Notes: generated from the sequence alone by a model not told the origin. DNA of 64,000 nt from Ceratothoa steindachneri (GCA_963969495.1 OZ018327.1:34831175-34895174); one strand, 5' to 3'. Shown: positions 1 to 12,689, numbered from the stretch's first letter. A program made the numbers and translations.

Positions 1-1300
1 TACATAAACTGACCGAGTGATAGGTTATACGTGACCCCCCTACCTGCCGCGAGGGCCGAAAGACCGCTAGCAAAGGGTTGTATTTAAGTGCAGGGTGTGG
101 TAGGTCATTGATTCCAGTATGCATGAGGTATACTGGCAGCCTATCGGAGAGAGGCCCGCCTCTTCCGGTCCCTAATGCTAAGAATAAGTTAGGCCACTAT
201 GCCCCTGCAGATAGTCGCCAGATGGGTGTTATGAAAAGTTCGAATACATTCTGAACTAACTTTCGTTTCATTGGTACTCATTTATTAGGGATTTATCAAT
301 TCCGCCTCTTGAAGAAATGATCACAACTTTTACAGAATTACCGACCAGAAGGCACTTTGAGAACGCTGACTGACACTGAAAGATAAGCGAGGTAAGATAA
401 ACTGTTAACCATAAAAAATGCCACAATATATTTTTTCTATAAAAATACTCTAAAATATTTACTTTTAAATGCATCATATTTCCCTAAAATATCATTGAAA
501 TTACAAATGTGCGAATTGCATTTCCAAATTTCCATTTTAAATTTCTTTGTCCATTATCCGAATTAAAATAATTATTTTTGTTATCGGTGCGAAAGGTTGA
601 GAGAGAAAATCATGTTACAGACAAGTAATTTGTCGTTATGCCCCAAATTCACGCAACTCCGGTCAGGTAGTCGCACTTATGACTTGTTTATTTTGGTACA
701 TAAATGGAATCCTCGCAAAAGTTTGAATGGTGTAGCAGAATAAAAGCCCATGTTACAATTAAGGTCTGAATGCATAGCTTCCCCACCCCCTCCTATTCCC
801 AGTACCCTGGTAGCTTTTAAATTACCTGTGCTTTATTTCTTCCACGGATTCCCATTTCCCTCTCCTTTTGTCATTTCCTTTACTTAACCTCTTCCCGCCT
901 AGTTTATTGACCGGAGTCTTATTTTGAAGTCTAGCCGCACACCACCTTCCACTGATCACTGGCCACGGCTGGGAAGAGGAGGGGACAGTTACCCCGCCCT
1001 TTTGGCTTCAGTTAGGGTTGAGAATTTCAACGTGGCTGCATACCTCTCACCCTTAAATTTATCTTGTAACTACAATTATCTCTTCATTTTCTAAAAGTTT
1101 AAGTCGAAGACGTAGTGGCGCCTTACGCCGTGAAATGCTTGGTAACAGAGTGGGAAATGTTCCCCCGTCTTAAGCCAACCGGTCCTACATCCGGTCCTAA
1201 AATAGCTCTCGACTTGGCCCTCACACGAACTATGGAAGTGAAATACTCATTGCGTACTAGCCCTCATCATTCCTTCGTGACAACGCATGGAAGTCAGTGT
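1..1300. other. unassigned sequence
   Basis: I see no supportable gene, RNA or repeat here. Open frames are short and lack recognisable motifs. A pyrimidine-rich stretch lies around 780-990. The block ends at a GA microsatellite that precedes a LINE 3' end. Confidence 0.6.
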
Positions 1301-1301
1301 G

Positions 1302-1302
1302 A

Positions 1303-1371
<69 letters not shown>

Positions 1372-1458
1372 GAGAGGGAGAGAGATAGATAGAGAGAGAA
1401 AGAGAAAGAAAGAGAGAAAGTGAGAGAGAAAATGAGATAGAGAGTGAGAGTGAAAGAG
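1302..1458. repeat. (GA)n microsatellite at the 3' end of LINE copy A
   Basis: The tract is almost pure GA at 1,302-1,370 and decays into GA/GATA/GAAA variants up to 1,458. It directly abuts the 3' terminal short repeats of the minus-strand LINE that begins at 1,459. Long open frames across it (RERERE, SLSLSL) are products of the repeat, not genes. Confidence 0.95.
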
Positions 1459-3375
1459 TAACAACAAGGAGTAACAACAAAGAAAGAAGGTACCCTAAGA
1501 GACCTTACGGTCCATTCAAGGAGGGTACCTTTGGACTAGCAATCGAGCGGGCACATGGCTGCTCAATTGTTTTGCGTCCCTAAACGGCCACTTTTCAAGA
1601 CCTTGTCTAGTCTTGATTTGAACTGGTCAACAGATTCACTGTTGACAACTTCCACTGGAAGTGCGTTCCACTTACCGCAGATACTGTAGGTGAAAAAACT
1701 TTCCACACAGATTGCGGTTGTAACGCTTCAGTTCAAGTTTGAAGCCGTGATTGCGCGTTCTGTTCTCACTCAGTGTGAAAATATCCCGGTAGTCAACATT
1801 GTAGAACCCTCGAAGTATTTTGAAAACTTCGATGAGCTGACCACGCAGTCTACGGGTTTCCAGCAAAAACAGATCTAATTCCCTTAGTCTATCCTCATAA
1901 CTTTTATGTCGGATAGAGGGAATCAGCTTGGTTGCCCTGGCTTGTACGCGTTCCAATCTTGCGATTTCCTTTCGCAATGAAGGACTCCAAAATTGTACGG
2001 CATACTCCAGGTGCGGTCGGACAAGTGAGTTGTACAAGCACAGTACAATCTCCTGGTTCCGATAAGCAAACTGGCGCTTAATATAGCCTAGCTTCCTTTG
2101 GGCCTTTTTCTCCGCCTCAATGCACTGTTTCAAGAACTTGAGGTCATTAGTGATTGTTACACCCAAGTCCTTCTCAGTGTCGGTGGATTCAAGAGCAGTG
2201 CCTTTAAGGATATACTAAGATTGGGAGTTTCTGTAGGCCGATATGCATCACTTTGCATTTGTTCACGTTAAAAGGCATTTGCCACGTGTCCAACCACTCC
2301 CCAATCTTCCTAAGATTTTCCTGCAGGCGGGCAGTATTTCCATCCTTTGCAACGTTCATACCAAGCTTGGTATCGTCGGCAAATTTGGAAATCTTAGCAA
2401 CCATGTCACCGTCCATGTCGTTGACGTAGATGATGAATAGTAGTGGCCCCAGGACAGAACCTTGAGGCACCCCGCTAATAAATGGCACCCACTCAGAAGA
2501 CTGTCCATTCACCACCACCCGTTGCCGTCTGCCACTTAGCCAGTTCTTGATCCAGCCGGCTACCCTTCCGTCTATGCCCAGCGCTCGCACTTTCCGAAGA
2601 AGGCGGTGATGTGGTACCTTATCAAAGGCTTTCTAAAAGTCTAAGTACCTCACATCCACCGCCTTGTGCCGATCGTGCTCACTGAACACGAAGTGGAAGA
2701 ATTTCACAAGGTGGGTCAGGCATGACCGTTACCTTCGAAAGCCGTGCTGGGAACTCCTCAGTAGTAGGTTTGACTCTAAATACGACGTCATTTTGTCCAT
2801 CATAATGCTTTCCATGAGTTTACTGACTATCGAAGTCAGACTGATAGGTCGGTAGTTCGATGGTTGGCTACGGTCTCCTTTCTTGAAGATATGAGTCACC
2901 TCTGCTTCACGCCCAGTCTCTAGGAACGCATCCGGTCTGGATTGACATGTTGAAGATTGCGCTCAGGTGTCGTGACACTTGATCGTGGACTTCTTTCAAC
3001 ACTTTAGGTAGAAACCCATCCGGGCCAGGTGACTTATTCGTCATTAGGTCAGTGATCTTCTTTTTGATTTCTTCTTCGGTGAAGTCCATATCCTCCAGCT
3101 TTTCCCCCGAGTAGGAATCTGTCGGCTGGGATATGGGACCACACTCTTCAGTAAACACTGAAGAGAAGTAGTCGTTGAGGAGGTTAGCATTTTCTGCATC
3201 TGAATGCTTTAATGTCCCCTCCTCATTCCTCAAAGGGCCAATCGTTCGACGGATTAGTTTACGGCTGTTTACATATCCAAAGAACTCCTTGGGATTCTCT
3301 TTACAAAGTCTCGCCACTCGGAGTTCCTCAGACCGCTTAGCCACCCTTATGCTGGACTTCACTCTCCTGGCTAGG
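1459..3375 (-). mobile_element. CR1-like LINE, copy A, 5'-truncated
   Basis: This minus-strand non-LTR retrotransposon fragment covers the RT domain and the 3' UTR. It is alignable throughout with copies B (3,568-8,620) and C (49,673-54,039). The 3' UTR shares the segment GACCTTACGGTCCAT with both. The 3' end carries two copies of a short repeat (GTAACAACAAG on the plus strand) and then the GA tract. The 5' end is cut inside the sequence just upstream of RT, at about 3,375, where it meets the GA tract of copy B. Loss of the 5' half is the usual outcome of incomplete target-primed reverse transcription. Family assignment rests on copies B and C, which retain an esterase-type ORF1. Confidence 0.9.
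1672..3362 (-). pseudogene. LINE reverse transcriptase (ORF2 C-terminal part), copy A, disrupted
   Basis: Three open segments in different frames form one RT. 3,362-2,907 is the N-terminal RT part, with the NKSPGPDG motif. 2,590-2,204 is the palm, with SGVPQGSVLGPLLF, YVNDMD and the catalytic FADDTKLG box. 2,166-1,672 is the thumb and C-terminus, with LYNSLVRPHLEYA and a tail typical of CR1/L2-group elements. The enzyme would copy the element RNA at a nicked target. The breaks between segments are frameshifts or stops; one stop follows the palm near 2,215. The catalytic Asp pair is still encoded, but no continuous protein can be made, so this is a dead copy. Confidence 0.9.
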
Positions 3376-3567
3376 GAAAGAGAGAGAAAGAGATAAAAAG
3401 AGATCGATAGATAGATAAGGAGAGAAAGAGAAAGAGAGGGAGAGAAAGAGAGATAGATGGAGAGTGAAAGAGAGAGAGAGTGAAAGACAGAGAGTGAGAG
3501 TGAAAGAGAAAAGAGAGAGAGAGAAGAAAGAGAGAGAGAGATAGAGATAGAGAGAAAGAGAGAGAGA
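3376..3567. repeat. (GA)n-rich microsatellite between LINE copies A and B
   Basis: This is imperfect GA/GAAA/GATA repeat. It separates the truncated 5' end of copy A from the 3' end of copy B, both on the minus strand. It is therefore at once the 3' flank of copy B and the 5' flank of copy A. Confidence 0.95.
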
Positions 3568-3689
3568 GCTACAAGGAGCTACAAGGAAGAAGAGTACTCT
3601 AGAAGACCTTACGGTCCATACAAGGAGGACACTTTTTGCGCAATCCTCGAAGGTGTCCGTTGGCAACTTCGACGATCACTCGCGAGGAT

Positions 3690-6470
3690 CTTAACGGTGA
3701 TTTCGCAAGACTTTATCTAGTCTTGACTTGAACTGGTCAACAGATTCACTGTTGAAAACTTCCGTCGGAAGTGTGTTCCACTACCACAGATACTGTATGT
3801 GAAGAATTTCCCACACAGATCACAGTGGTATCGCTTCAGTTCAAGTTTGTAGCCGTGATTTTTTGTTCTCCCCTCGCTGAGCTGGAAAATATCCCTGTAG
3901 TCCAGTCTGTCGAAGCCTCAAAATATTTTAAACACTTCGATAAGCTGACCACGTAGTCTCCGGGTCTCCAGCGAGAACATATCTAATTCCCTTAGCCTAT
4001 CATTATAACTCATAAACCTGATAGAGGGAATCAGTTTGGTTGTCCTTTCGAAACGAAGGACTCCAAAATTGTAAGGCATACTCCAGGTGCGGTCGGACGA
4101 GGGAGTTGTACAGACAGAGTACTATCTCCTTGTTCCGATATCCAACCTGTCGCTTCATATACCCTAACATCCTTTGGGCTTTCTTCTTCACCTCAATACA
4201 CTGTTTCGAGAACTTGAGGTCACTGGTGATAGTTACACCCAAGTCCTTCTCAGTATCGGTGGATTCAAGAGCAGTGCCCTTAAGGATATAGGGTGATTGG
4301 AGATTTCGGTGGCCGATAAGCATCACTTTGCATCTGCTCACGTTGAAAGGCATTTGCCACGTATCCGACCACTCCCTAATCTTCCGAAGATCATCTTGCA
4401 GGCTGGCAATATTTCCATCCTTTGCAACGTTAATACCAAGCTTGGTATCGTCGGCAAATTTAGAAATTTTGGCAACCGTCCATGTCGTTGACGTAAATTA
4501 TGAATAGTAGTGGTTCCAGGACAGAACCTTGATGCACCCCACTAGTAACGGGCACCCACTCAGAAGCCTGTCCATTCACCACCACCCGTTGCCGTCTGCC
4601 ACTTAGCCAGTTCTCTATCCAGCCTGCTACTTTTCCGTCTATGCCCAGCGCTCGCACTTTCCGGAGAAAGCGGGGGTGTGGTACCTTATCAAAGGCTTTC
4701 TGAAAGTCTAAGTACACCATATCCACCGCCTTGTCCCGATCGTGCTCACTGAACACGAAGTGGAAGAATTCCACAAGGTTCGTCAGGCATGACCGTTGCC
4801 TTCGAAAGCCGGGCTGGGAACTCTTCAATAGCAGGTTTGACTCTAAATACGACGTCATTTTTCCACCATCATGCTTTCCATGAGTTTACCTACTATCGAA
4901 GTCAGACACTGATAGGTCGGTAGTTCTACGGTTGGCTACGGTCTCCTTTTTTGAAGATAGGAGTCACCTCTGCTTCACGCCACTCTCTAGAAACGCATTC
5001 GGTCCGGATTGACATGTTGAAGATTGCGCTCAGATGTCGTGACACTTAATCGCGCACTTCTTTCAACACTTTAGGTAGAAACCCATCCGGGCCAAGTGAC
5101 TTATTCGTCATTAGGTCAGTGATCTTCTTTTTGATTTCTCCTTCGGTGAAGTCCATATTCTCCAGCTTTTCCCCCCGAGTAGGAATCCGTTGGCTGGGGA
5201 TGGGACTACACTCTTTAGTAAACACTGAAGAGAAGTAGTCTTTGAGGAGGTTAGCATCTTCTGCATTTAAGTGCTTTAATGTCCCCTTCTCATTTCTCAA
5301 AGGGACAATCGTTCGACGGATTGGTTTACGGCTGTTTACATATCCAAAGAACTCCTTGGGATTCTCTTTACAAAGTCTCGCCACTCGGAGTTCCTCAGAC
5401 CGCTTAGCCACCCTTATGCTGGACTTGACTTTCCTGGCTAGCCTCCGGTATTCGTCAAAGTCACCCGAAATCTTCGAATGCCGGTACACATTTATCTTCT
5501 CCCTAAGCAGTTTGCCAATTTCTTGATTAAACCACTTTGGTTGAACAAAAGACCGACGGAGGAATTTCAGAGGGAGGAAACGCGATTGAAGACTCATGAA
5601 TTTGGTTTTGAAACTGTCCCACGAGTCTTCAACAGCATCGCACACTTTTAGCCTTGCGTCAGTCAGTCCAACACGAAGACCTGCAAAGTCTGCTCTTCTC
5701 AAATTAAGTTTCCTCGATTTACTAGTTGCAGGCCCTGCCTTGGGGACTTTGACTACAAATCTAATTAGTCGGTGGTCACTGCTACCGATCTCTTCGCCAA
5801 CAGAGGGCTCCTCAACGATGTCATCATCAGAGGTGGAAACCAAGTCCAGGATATTGTCTCCTCTCGTTGGCTCTCTCACCCATTGAGTCAGGAACTCGTT
5901 GTTCGCGAACTCCAGGAGTAGTGCGTTCTCGCCACAGGGTTCTCTCGTTTCCCAGTCAACATAGGTATTGAAGTCAACCATGGTGATACACACCGTCTTT
6001 TGCAAGTTCGCCCAACAGCTGGTACAGACTTCTGTCCTGTTCTAAGAGTTGGGCAGGAGTCTGTAAAGCACCAGGGTCCTGTATCTGGCAGGACCTATCT
6101 CTAGGTCAACACCTAGTAGTTCATGGTCGGATACGATGTTGCAATCCGTCGAGTTGAGAGTATCCTTGACATAAAACATCACACCGCCACCCTCTCTGTC
6201 TGGCCTATCTTTCAGGAAGAGCTGGTAACCGGGAATCGTGAATTCACCTTCAAAATCTCGGATTGAGGTTTTTACCTACGACTCTGTTATGGCCACCATC
6301 TCAGGTTCTTCTGTTGCTACGAGGCCACGAAGTTCAAGAAACTTGTTCCTGATCGACCTCTTATTAAACAGAACTTTCAGGGATTCCCCGAATGTAGGAC
6401 ACCCTAATCTCTTCCGTTTCTCTGCTTATTTATTTGTTTGGTGGCTCCAACCTTTGCGACCTCCAAGAAG
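3690..6470 (-). pseudogene. LINE ORF2 (endonuclease + reverse transcriptase), copy B, disrupted
   Basis: The N-terminal endonuclease lies at about 6,470-5,500. The GDFN motif has become VDFN (near 5,970), which loses a residue region needed for catalysis, while SDHRLI is kept. A 319-codon open stretch (6,005-5,046) joins the end of the endonuclease to the start of RT. The RT palm at 4,858-4,460 has [13 protein letters not shown] and a mutated [11 protein letters not shown]. An 8-bp deletion near 4,478, relative to copy A, shifts the frame just before the FADD box. A deletion of about 30 bp near 4,045 shortens the thumb. ORF2 would nick the target and prime cDNA synthesis. Here at least four lesions make it non-functional. 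Confidence 0.88.
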
Positions 6471-6479
6471 GTCGTTCCA

Positions 6480-7704
6480 GGAGTGACACGAGCGACCTGG
6501 CGTACGTCCGCCTTCAATCTGGGCTTGACATTTCTTAGGGTCCGTTTCACGGCACTTGTATCATGTTGCAGAGTACAGCCTTTCCTTTAAAGGAAATATG
6601 TACTCCATCCCTTTGGTAGAGATTGTTTCTACCATAGAGGGTGCGGTAAGGGTCCACAAAAAATACCACCTCCGCCGTACACAAATCTCCGAGGCGTCGA
6701 TTATGGGAGACGTTCCTCGAGTGAGCGGTCCGGGTCGGACCTCTTCTCGGGAGCATCCCGACCACTACAGGTCTTCGTGTTTTTAGCTCACAGTCGTCCA
6801 CAACACCCATGCCTGTGTTGAGAATCTTTTCTGTGGGGCCTATCCTTCCTCCTCTGAGGTAGAGGTCGTTGCCACTCACCATTAGGGCAACGACTGAGTT
6901 CTCAGAAATCTGAGATTTCTCCGCCTCTACTCTGATCTGCTGGTTTCCCCTTCCTGGTAGGCAACTTACCTTCACACTCGTGCGAAGGCGTGCTGCTAGC
7001 AGGGGTTGCAGGGCCCGTGCTTGAGAGTCCCCAATAAGCTTGACCCTCGCACATTTGTCTGCCCTCTTTTCTGTAGCGAGAGACTCTCTTTTTTCGTTCG
7101 TCTCCGTATTTACTTGTTTTTCTTCTTCTTCTTCCCTTTTTTTGAATCTTCATTTGTATTTTTTTCTGTTTCTCTTTTCTCTTCTTCTCTTTTCACTTTA
7201 CCTTGCCCATCAGTAACGCTCGAATCCTCTATACTGGGGTGTGTTTCTTCTTTTTTTTCTTTTTCTTTCTCTTATTAGTTTCTCCGCGTGGCTGAAGTGG
7301 TACTGCCAATGCAGTTTCAGCTCCTTGAGTTGGAGTCTCATCGGCGGAACCACGCAAGTCAGTGGGAGTTTCGTCTCGAGCTTGAGCTGACTGGGCCTCT
7401 AGTTTAGAGGCTAGCTCTAGGATTCTCTCCTCGAGACGCCAAATCTGAAGCGCGAACTCCGTTTCTAGGGTCTGTATTTTACTTTCCAGTGCCCTAGATT
7501 TTTCCTCAGAGGTTGTGAAGAAATCTTTTAGTTCATTGCAGTATGTCACTGCCTCTCAGACCTCTCCTTTAAGGATGCAGTCGGTGCATATACTTCCCGG
7601 TTGGCATTTCGAAAACATCCCTCCAGGAAGTCCACGCACCACTTGTCCTTCTGGCATATCGCACATGTATATTTGAGTGCAGCTGGACCTTTTTTTTCTG
7701 TCAT
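6480..7704 (-). pseudogene. LINE ORF1 (zinc finger, coiled coil, SGNH esterase), copy B, disrupted
   Basis: The start is taken as the ATG at 7,704, because the same Met-Thr-x-Lys-Lys-Gly context opens copy C. A Cys-rich finger follows: KYTCAICQKDKWCVDF in the start frame, then FSKC and CTDC in the next frame. After an in-frame TGA near 7,556 comes an acidic, heptad-like segment (ESKIQTLETE) suggesting a coiled coil, then a Lys-rich linker. The esterase has the three blocks of SGNH hydrolases: IGDSQARAL (nucleophile Ser, about 7,040), SGNDLYL (about 6,870) and DGVH (about 6,595). ORF1 of CR1-like LINEs is thought to bind element RNA; the role of the esterase is not settled. Frame changes separate the three parts. 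Confidence 0.82.
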
Positions 7705-8620
7705 TTTGAACACTTTCTTTCTCTCAAAACTTTGCGACCAATCAATAGTAAAAAAGGGGGTTGGTGAGTTCTCCCCGCTTGAGTCGCTCCCGCCCATCGA
7801 TCGGAGACGTTTCGGATCTTTCAGAAGGCACGCTCCATGTGCTGCTGTTCTTCCGACCGCGTTGCTTGGTTGGACCCTCGGCGTGCCGTGGCTCCCAGCC
7901 AAGCAGCATTGACAGTCCCCGAAGGGGCTATCGATTTCTCACCAGGTTAACAATGGAGCACGCCCCGCACTAAACTCCTACTAGTTCCCTTCACGACGAC
8001 CAGGATCTCGGAGTAGCGTTCAATGGATATCCCGCCCCACCAAGAGACTCGACCCAAGGCTTTTTATTGGCCTGGCAACCAACCTGGGAACAAATGGCCA
8101 TCACCTCGGACTGATGCTACCAGAAGCACCCGTAAACGGTCACTGGGAATGGTCAATAATTACGCGCCAGGGAAGGGGTAAACGGGGCACTACCCTCATC
8201 CCATTCATCGTGCCCCAACGCCTAGGACACCTCTCGTCCTAGTCTCTCGCACCAGTGAGCGTCTATTGGCGTTGTTTACAGGGGTTCCAAAGCCTCTCTT
8301 CTGACGCATGAGGTAGCTGCCAGGTCCTTATATGTAGAAAGATGGAAAGAAGGGAAAGAGTGACATGATAGTAGTAGGTTTTTGGTTTTTTTTTTGCATA
8401 GTAAGTGGGAGAGATAGGATAAAAGTGAAAAGGAAGAAGGATAGAGTAGAAAAAAGAAGGACGCACTTAGTCTGGAACCTTGTTTCCAACCAAATCGACA
8501 AGGAAAGCCTTACCAGTGGTACCTAGAAGAGGTACCACCGCCGACATAGCTCAAAAAGTCAAAGGTACACACAAGCTCTCTTCCCACGACAAGGGGGCAT
8601 CACCTCTCTTTCTACTTTCT
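7705..8620 (-). other. 5' leader of LINE copy B
   Basis: About 0.9 kb lies upstream of ORF1. It is closely similar along its length to 53,128-54,039 of copy C, so it belongs to the element and is not a host flank. Such leaders normally hold the internal promoter, but I see no distinct box. It has no coding content in a shared frame. The start, at a purine-rich junction with (GA)n, is the same in both copies. Confidence 0.75.
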
Positions 8621-8621
8621 T

Positions 8622-8673
8622 GAGAGAGAGAGAAAGCGAGAGAGAGAGAGAGACAGAAAGAGAGAGGGAGAGA
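8622..8673. repeat. (GA)n microsatellite at the 5' end of LINE copy B
   Basis: About 50 bp of GA repeat with a few interruptions directly abuts the 5' terminus of copy B. Confidence 0.95.
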
Positions 8674-9440
8674 AGTTACATGTGGCTGACAGTTGGACGA
8701 AGATGGCTATTCCGCCTCAGCAAGATTTACCACTTCCTCTTTCTCTATCTAAAAGTTCCCGTTATTACTTACGCGACTCTCAAACCCATCAATTATCCCC
8801 TACAACTTCCTTTCCCTTCTCAAACCCCACAAAATATCTCGTGCGAAATCAGCCACCTTTTCAAAACCCTACTCCATATCCAGAAAAGAACAAGCACTTA
8901 CAACGCCCGCTCAACAGTATCCATTACCTATCGAGCCCATCATCGATTTCACACTCCCTTTCATGGTTATGAGACCATCCTCCTCATCGGCCTTTCTGCC
9001 CTAAAACTATGATTAGCTTTTAAAGATTGAAAGTTTTGATCTCCGGTACCAATAGGCCTAGTCCTTGCTTCTAAATTCCCGGTTGGTTAACGGCAATGAA
9101 TCTCTTCTTGGCCTCCGAAATCAAATGGGTTGTGCAGTCCCCGTGACCCAGAATCCCCGCTTCAACTATTGCCTCGCCCCATTCTCGCAAAGGACTTTCA
9201 GAATATCCTTTTCACCAGGCGTCACGAAGGTCCATAGTTTTCCGCAAAAAATCGGCAAGGCAAAAGTGCCTACCATAAGCTTACTATTGATTTTCAGCTC
9301 CATGGTCCCACCTCTCTACCTTCACTGTGGTATAGGCGACCCAAGGCGCTGCAAGATTGACCACCGCCCGTATATTCCACCTTACTCACATCCGCTTCTT
9401 AAAATGCAATACCTATGCCCAGGGAGGTTAGCTCTGCCTT
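8674..9440. other. unassigned; Pro/Ser-rich open frames
   Basis: Two overlapping plus-strand frames of about 100-130 codons (8,620-9,012 and 8,682-8,972) and one of 139 codons (9,065-9,484) are open. None shows a motif I recognise. The composition is C-rich and low in complexity, like a decayed retroelement ORF1 or its leader. I do not call a gene. Confidence 0.4.
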
Positions 9441-9462
9441 CCGAAAGAGAGTGGTTATGTGC

Positions 9463-10640
9463 CCGAACTGTGGCTCTGATTTAGCCCTTTCGAGATAAAT
9501 TCAACTGCTCGAAATGATCTGGAGACCACACAACATATTCAAACGAAACGCTGACACTTAAGTTTGAGTTAAAGGGTAGCAGTACCTTTGGTAGTCTGCA
9601 TCCCTATTTCTCAAGAGGCGCTGGTTCCTACGGGTTTCTAGGCCAACGCTGTCTCTCTCTGGCTTAAAAAAAACAAACACGCACTCGGCAACTCTTTTGT
9701 GCCAGCATTGTGTTCTCTTCGGCCTCTCTTGGGGTGACTTTTTGCTAGGGAAAAATCAAAAGCCACTTTGCAACGGACCACTAGGTCGTTGCGGCACCCG
9801 GTTCCCTTGAACGCAACCGAAAGCCCCGTGGTAAGTCAACGCCGGCGGTAGGAAAGCACACCTCTCAAGAGAGGGAGGCCATTCTACCGTCTTCCCAGGT
9901 CACTTCCGTTGCTAATCGTCCTCCAGGGAGCAACTTTCCCATGTCACCTACACAGTTCTTCCCCATGAACAATGTGATCGTGGCAGAGGTGCACATCGGC
10001 TCCACCGTTACAAATCAACCCATTCCTCTCAGAAGAAGAGGGAGCAGTGAGAAACCTCTCTAAGTCCCCCTGTCTCTCTTCCCCTTTCCTTTCCCCTGAT
10101 ATTTTCAAAACCCCTATGCTCGAGGCTCCTCTCCAAATTTATACTTTGAAAGACCCTCTTGAAAACCCCTTTCCTCTAACCCCATCCCTCAAACCCAAAC
10201 TCCTAGAGCTCCTTTAAATCACCCCCCCCCCCCCCAGGCCGTTCACAAAGGCGCCAAGCCAAGGCTACCCATCAAAAACCAAGGCTACCCATCAAAAACC
10301 AAGGCCCCAGGCCCCTTCAAAATTCTCAATCACACAAACCTCTCCAAAACTCTCAACCCCAGGCCCCCACCAAAGCCACATACACAGGCTCCTTCCCCAA
10401 ATCCCAAACACCAGGACACTGCGGAAAGCTTTACTCCCCCTGCTCTTTCTTCCCAATATTCTCCCCCATAGCCCCTAACAGACCGCTCCCTCCAGAGGTC
10501 ACCTCTCCCCGCTGTCCTCTTCCGTATTGCCCTAATTTCTTGACATCGCCTTCATTTCCAGCGTTTAACCCTCCCCTATTGCAACCTAAGCTGCTCCCCA
10601 TCCTTATTATATCCCTAGATAAAACCAAGAATTCCCCTTT
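9463..10640 (+). pseudogene. possible decayed LINE ORF1 (zinc-ribbon start, Pro-rich body)
   Basis: An ATG at about 9,457 is followed by MCPNCGSDLALS. After a one-base frame change comes DKFNCSK, so the pair of Cys-x2-Cys-like motifs resembles a small zinc ribbon. The next 120 bases stay open. Downstream, 10,030-10,640 is rich in CCN codons in all plus frames, with a C run (10,222-10,235) and a direct repeat AAGGCTACCCATCAAAAACC (10,261-10,300). Zinc motifs and a Pro-rich stretch are common in LINE ORF1 proteins. RT and RNase H remnants lie about 2.5 kb downstream on the same strand. Linking the two is an inference; it could be unrelated low-complexity DNA. Confidence 0.3.
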
Positions 10641-12180
10641 ACCAGCGTCCCTTGCTACCTCTCACCGTGACTCTAGACTAGCTAAAACCAATGAATAATC
10701 TGATTCACCTTGCTGGCAGCATATCTCTATCTTGGCCTGTAAAGGTTAATCTTAATCTTCGATTCGTCAGTCTTTTCGGTCTGTCTCTCCACAGTAGTCC
10801 ACTAAAATTATTGTGTAGTTTACTGGCTTACTTGGAGAGCATTACGTGACGTCTTGCTTCCTATCAAGCTAGCTCTAATTATAGTTGGCCATCAGACCAC
10901 TAAGATCTCAGATTACCTTAATTTCCCCATCTCTCCTAGGGGTCTATCTTATTGAAGCGGAAAACACCCTCCCCCACTCTCTTTACACTGACCTGACCTC
11001 CGTTTGCTTTCCGAGTCTTGGAAAGGATAGCGAATAGCACGCAAGGCAATTCTGCAATTAAGCCTTGCCCCGAATAGTGCAATTTAACTATGGGTTGCAA
11101 TAAATCTCGTAAGAGTGACTAGTTAGTTTCCTTATGACGACAGCTACACTTGGCAGAATTAAATCAACTATTTAGGAGGTCCTGGATATCAAACTGGGCG
11201 AAGCAAAATAATATTTACTACTGTACAACCAAAACTAAAATAATAGACATGAAAGATAAAAGCAAAGGAATAGGTTTAGAATGTCGGCCCCAGGTGGGAG
11301 CCGTAAGTATACACAAGCGGCCGCATGCGACCGACAAAGAGGACTCCGATTCCGGTGGATCTGCTACCAAAAGATTTTGCTGCTCGAGATGAATGAGTTT
11401 CGAGCTCGATTTCTTTTCAACAGCACGTGTTGGGTTTGCACTTAGGGCAGATTAGTACTCGGCCTGTTCGAAGTTTTGACGCAAGATACAACCTGTCTTC
11501 CAGTAACCACTATCAGCCTCGAAAGTAGGGATGGAGGGAGTATTTTGCCGGGTGGGAAGCTGGGCTCGAATAATGCAGTGTAGACGTTTCTTTCTTCTCT
11601 AAGAAGCTTACATCAAGAAGTTTTTATTTTTTTTTTCTTCTCCTCGGGCTCTTATGGTATGGGAGGCCGAGAGAAAGAAGCTTTAAGGAGAGACAAAATA
11701 GACACTCGTAAGGACAATGCAAGCAATCAGGGCACTGGGTCGTATTTCAATAGTTATGGCTGGGTCTTATTTAAGTATGGAATTATTCGGAGGACAATGA
11801 ATGTTTTAGTCAATATTTAACATTTATTACAATTTAGTTCTCGCCTACACTCGGCCAGCAATAAGAGTCTGCAGGCCTTTCCTTCTCCGTCGTGTCCTCT
11901 TGGCAAAATACTAAATTTGCCCAGGCCGATGCTTTACTATTTATACAGAGCCGCCGGAAGTAAATTTTAGACAGTTAACGATATCTTGTGGAACCTCTCA
12001 TTGTTACATTAGACTCGCTAATGGGACGTCTTATTCGAAGGGAAGTTAAGTGTCTTTAAAAAAAGCCGATCTCATTAGCATATTTTTAACTCGAATTTTG
12101 CCCGACTGCTGTAATTTAATTAGTTAATCTGCTATAATTGATTTAATCTGCTATAATTGATGCGAAGCATTCCCATCCTA
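10641..12180. other. unassigned, mostly AT-rich
   Basis: If a plus-strand LINE spans this area, its endonuclease and first RT half should lie here, but I could not find the endonuclease motifs. An 80-codon frame at 11,150-11,392 (with KRPHATDKEDSDSGG) is not recognised. No RNA gene or clear repeat is seen. Confidence 0.5.
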
Positions 12181-12186
12181 CGTGTT

Positions 12187-12219
12187 TCTCTCTCCCTCTC
12201 CCTCTCTCTCTCTCTCTGA
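12187..12219. repeat. (CT)n microsatellite
   Basis: About 33 bp of CT/CCCTCT repeat. Confidence 0.9.
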
Positions 12220-12689
12220 CACAAGGGTTACTGAAATCTTAGCCTTCCTCAAGTCTTTAATATTTACATATAATCATCTACCACATAGGCTTCAACAACA
12301 GCTCACCTTCGGACAGTTTCTTGGGTGTCTCTCGAATGTAATCAAGCAGTTCACACCAAGAAAGTTCTCAACTTGCCGATACTACGTCATCCATATTCCC
12401 CTACATAAAATCCAGATAAACCATGTAAGAGTTGTGCTAGGTCGGTATTTTAAAGATGTCCGCTGTAGCTTCTAAAAGGCGCATCTCCAAAGATATCCAC
12501 CCCCTCTCCACCTAATGCATTCCGGCGACCAAGAATCCACGGCGTAGCGGAAAGGCTTGCCTCCTCACGACCGCCTCTCCTTAGAGGCAGTGACTCATTC
12601 CTATTCGAATAAGGATCGGTTGAAGAGAGGTTGGCGATCCACATTGCCACAATCTCAAAGTCTTGATCAGATGACCAATTCTACCATCC

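Larger units (their letters stand above)
3568..8620 (-). mobile_element. CR1-like LINE, copy B, near full length
   Basis: This minus-strand element of about 5.05 kb contains, 5' to 3': a leader of about 0.9 kb, ORF1 (zinc-finger-like, coiled coil, SGNH/GDSL esterase), ORF2 (endonuclease then RT) and a 3' UTR ending in AGCTACAAGG repeats. GA microsatellite lies against both ends (8,622-8,673 and 3,376-3,567). Its 5' end matches the 5' end of copy C closely, which suggests that both start at the true element terminus. An ORF1 combining a zinc finger of PHD type with an esterase is established for CR1-like retrotransposons. Many stops and frameshifts mark it as inactive. Confidence 0.9.

Noticed and set aside
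1115..1480. Proteins with RERERE or SLSLSL runs
   Set aside because: Translations of the (GA)n microsatellite.
9065..9484. 139-codon gene
   Set aside because: No recognisable domain; its end overlaps the more plausible zinc-ribbon start in another frame.
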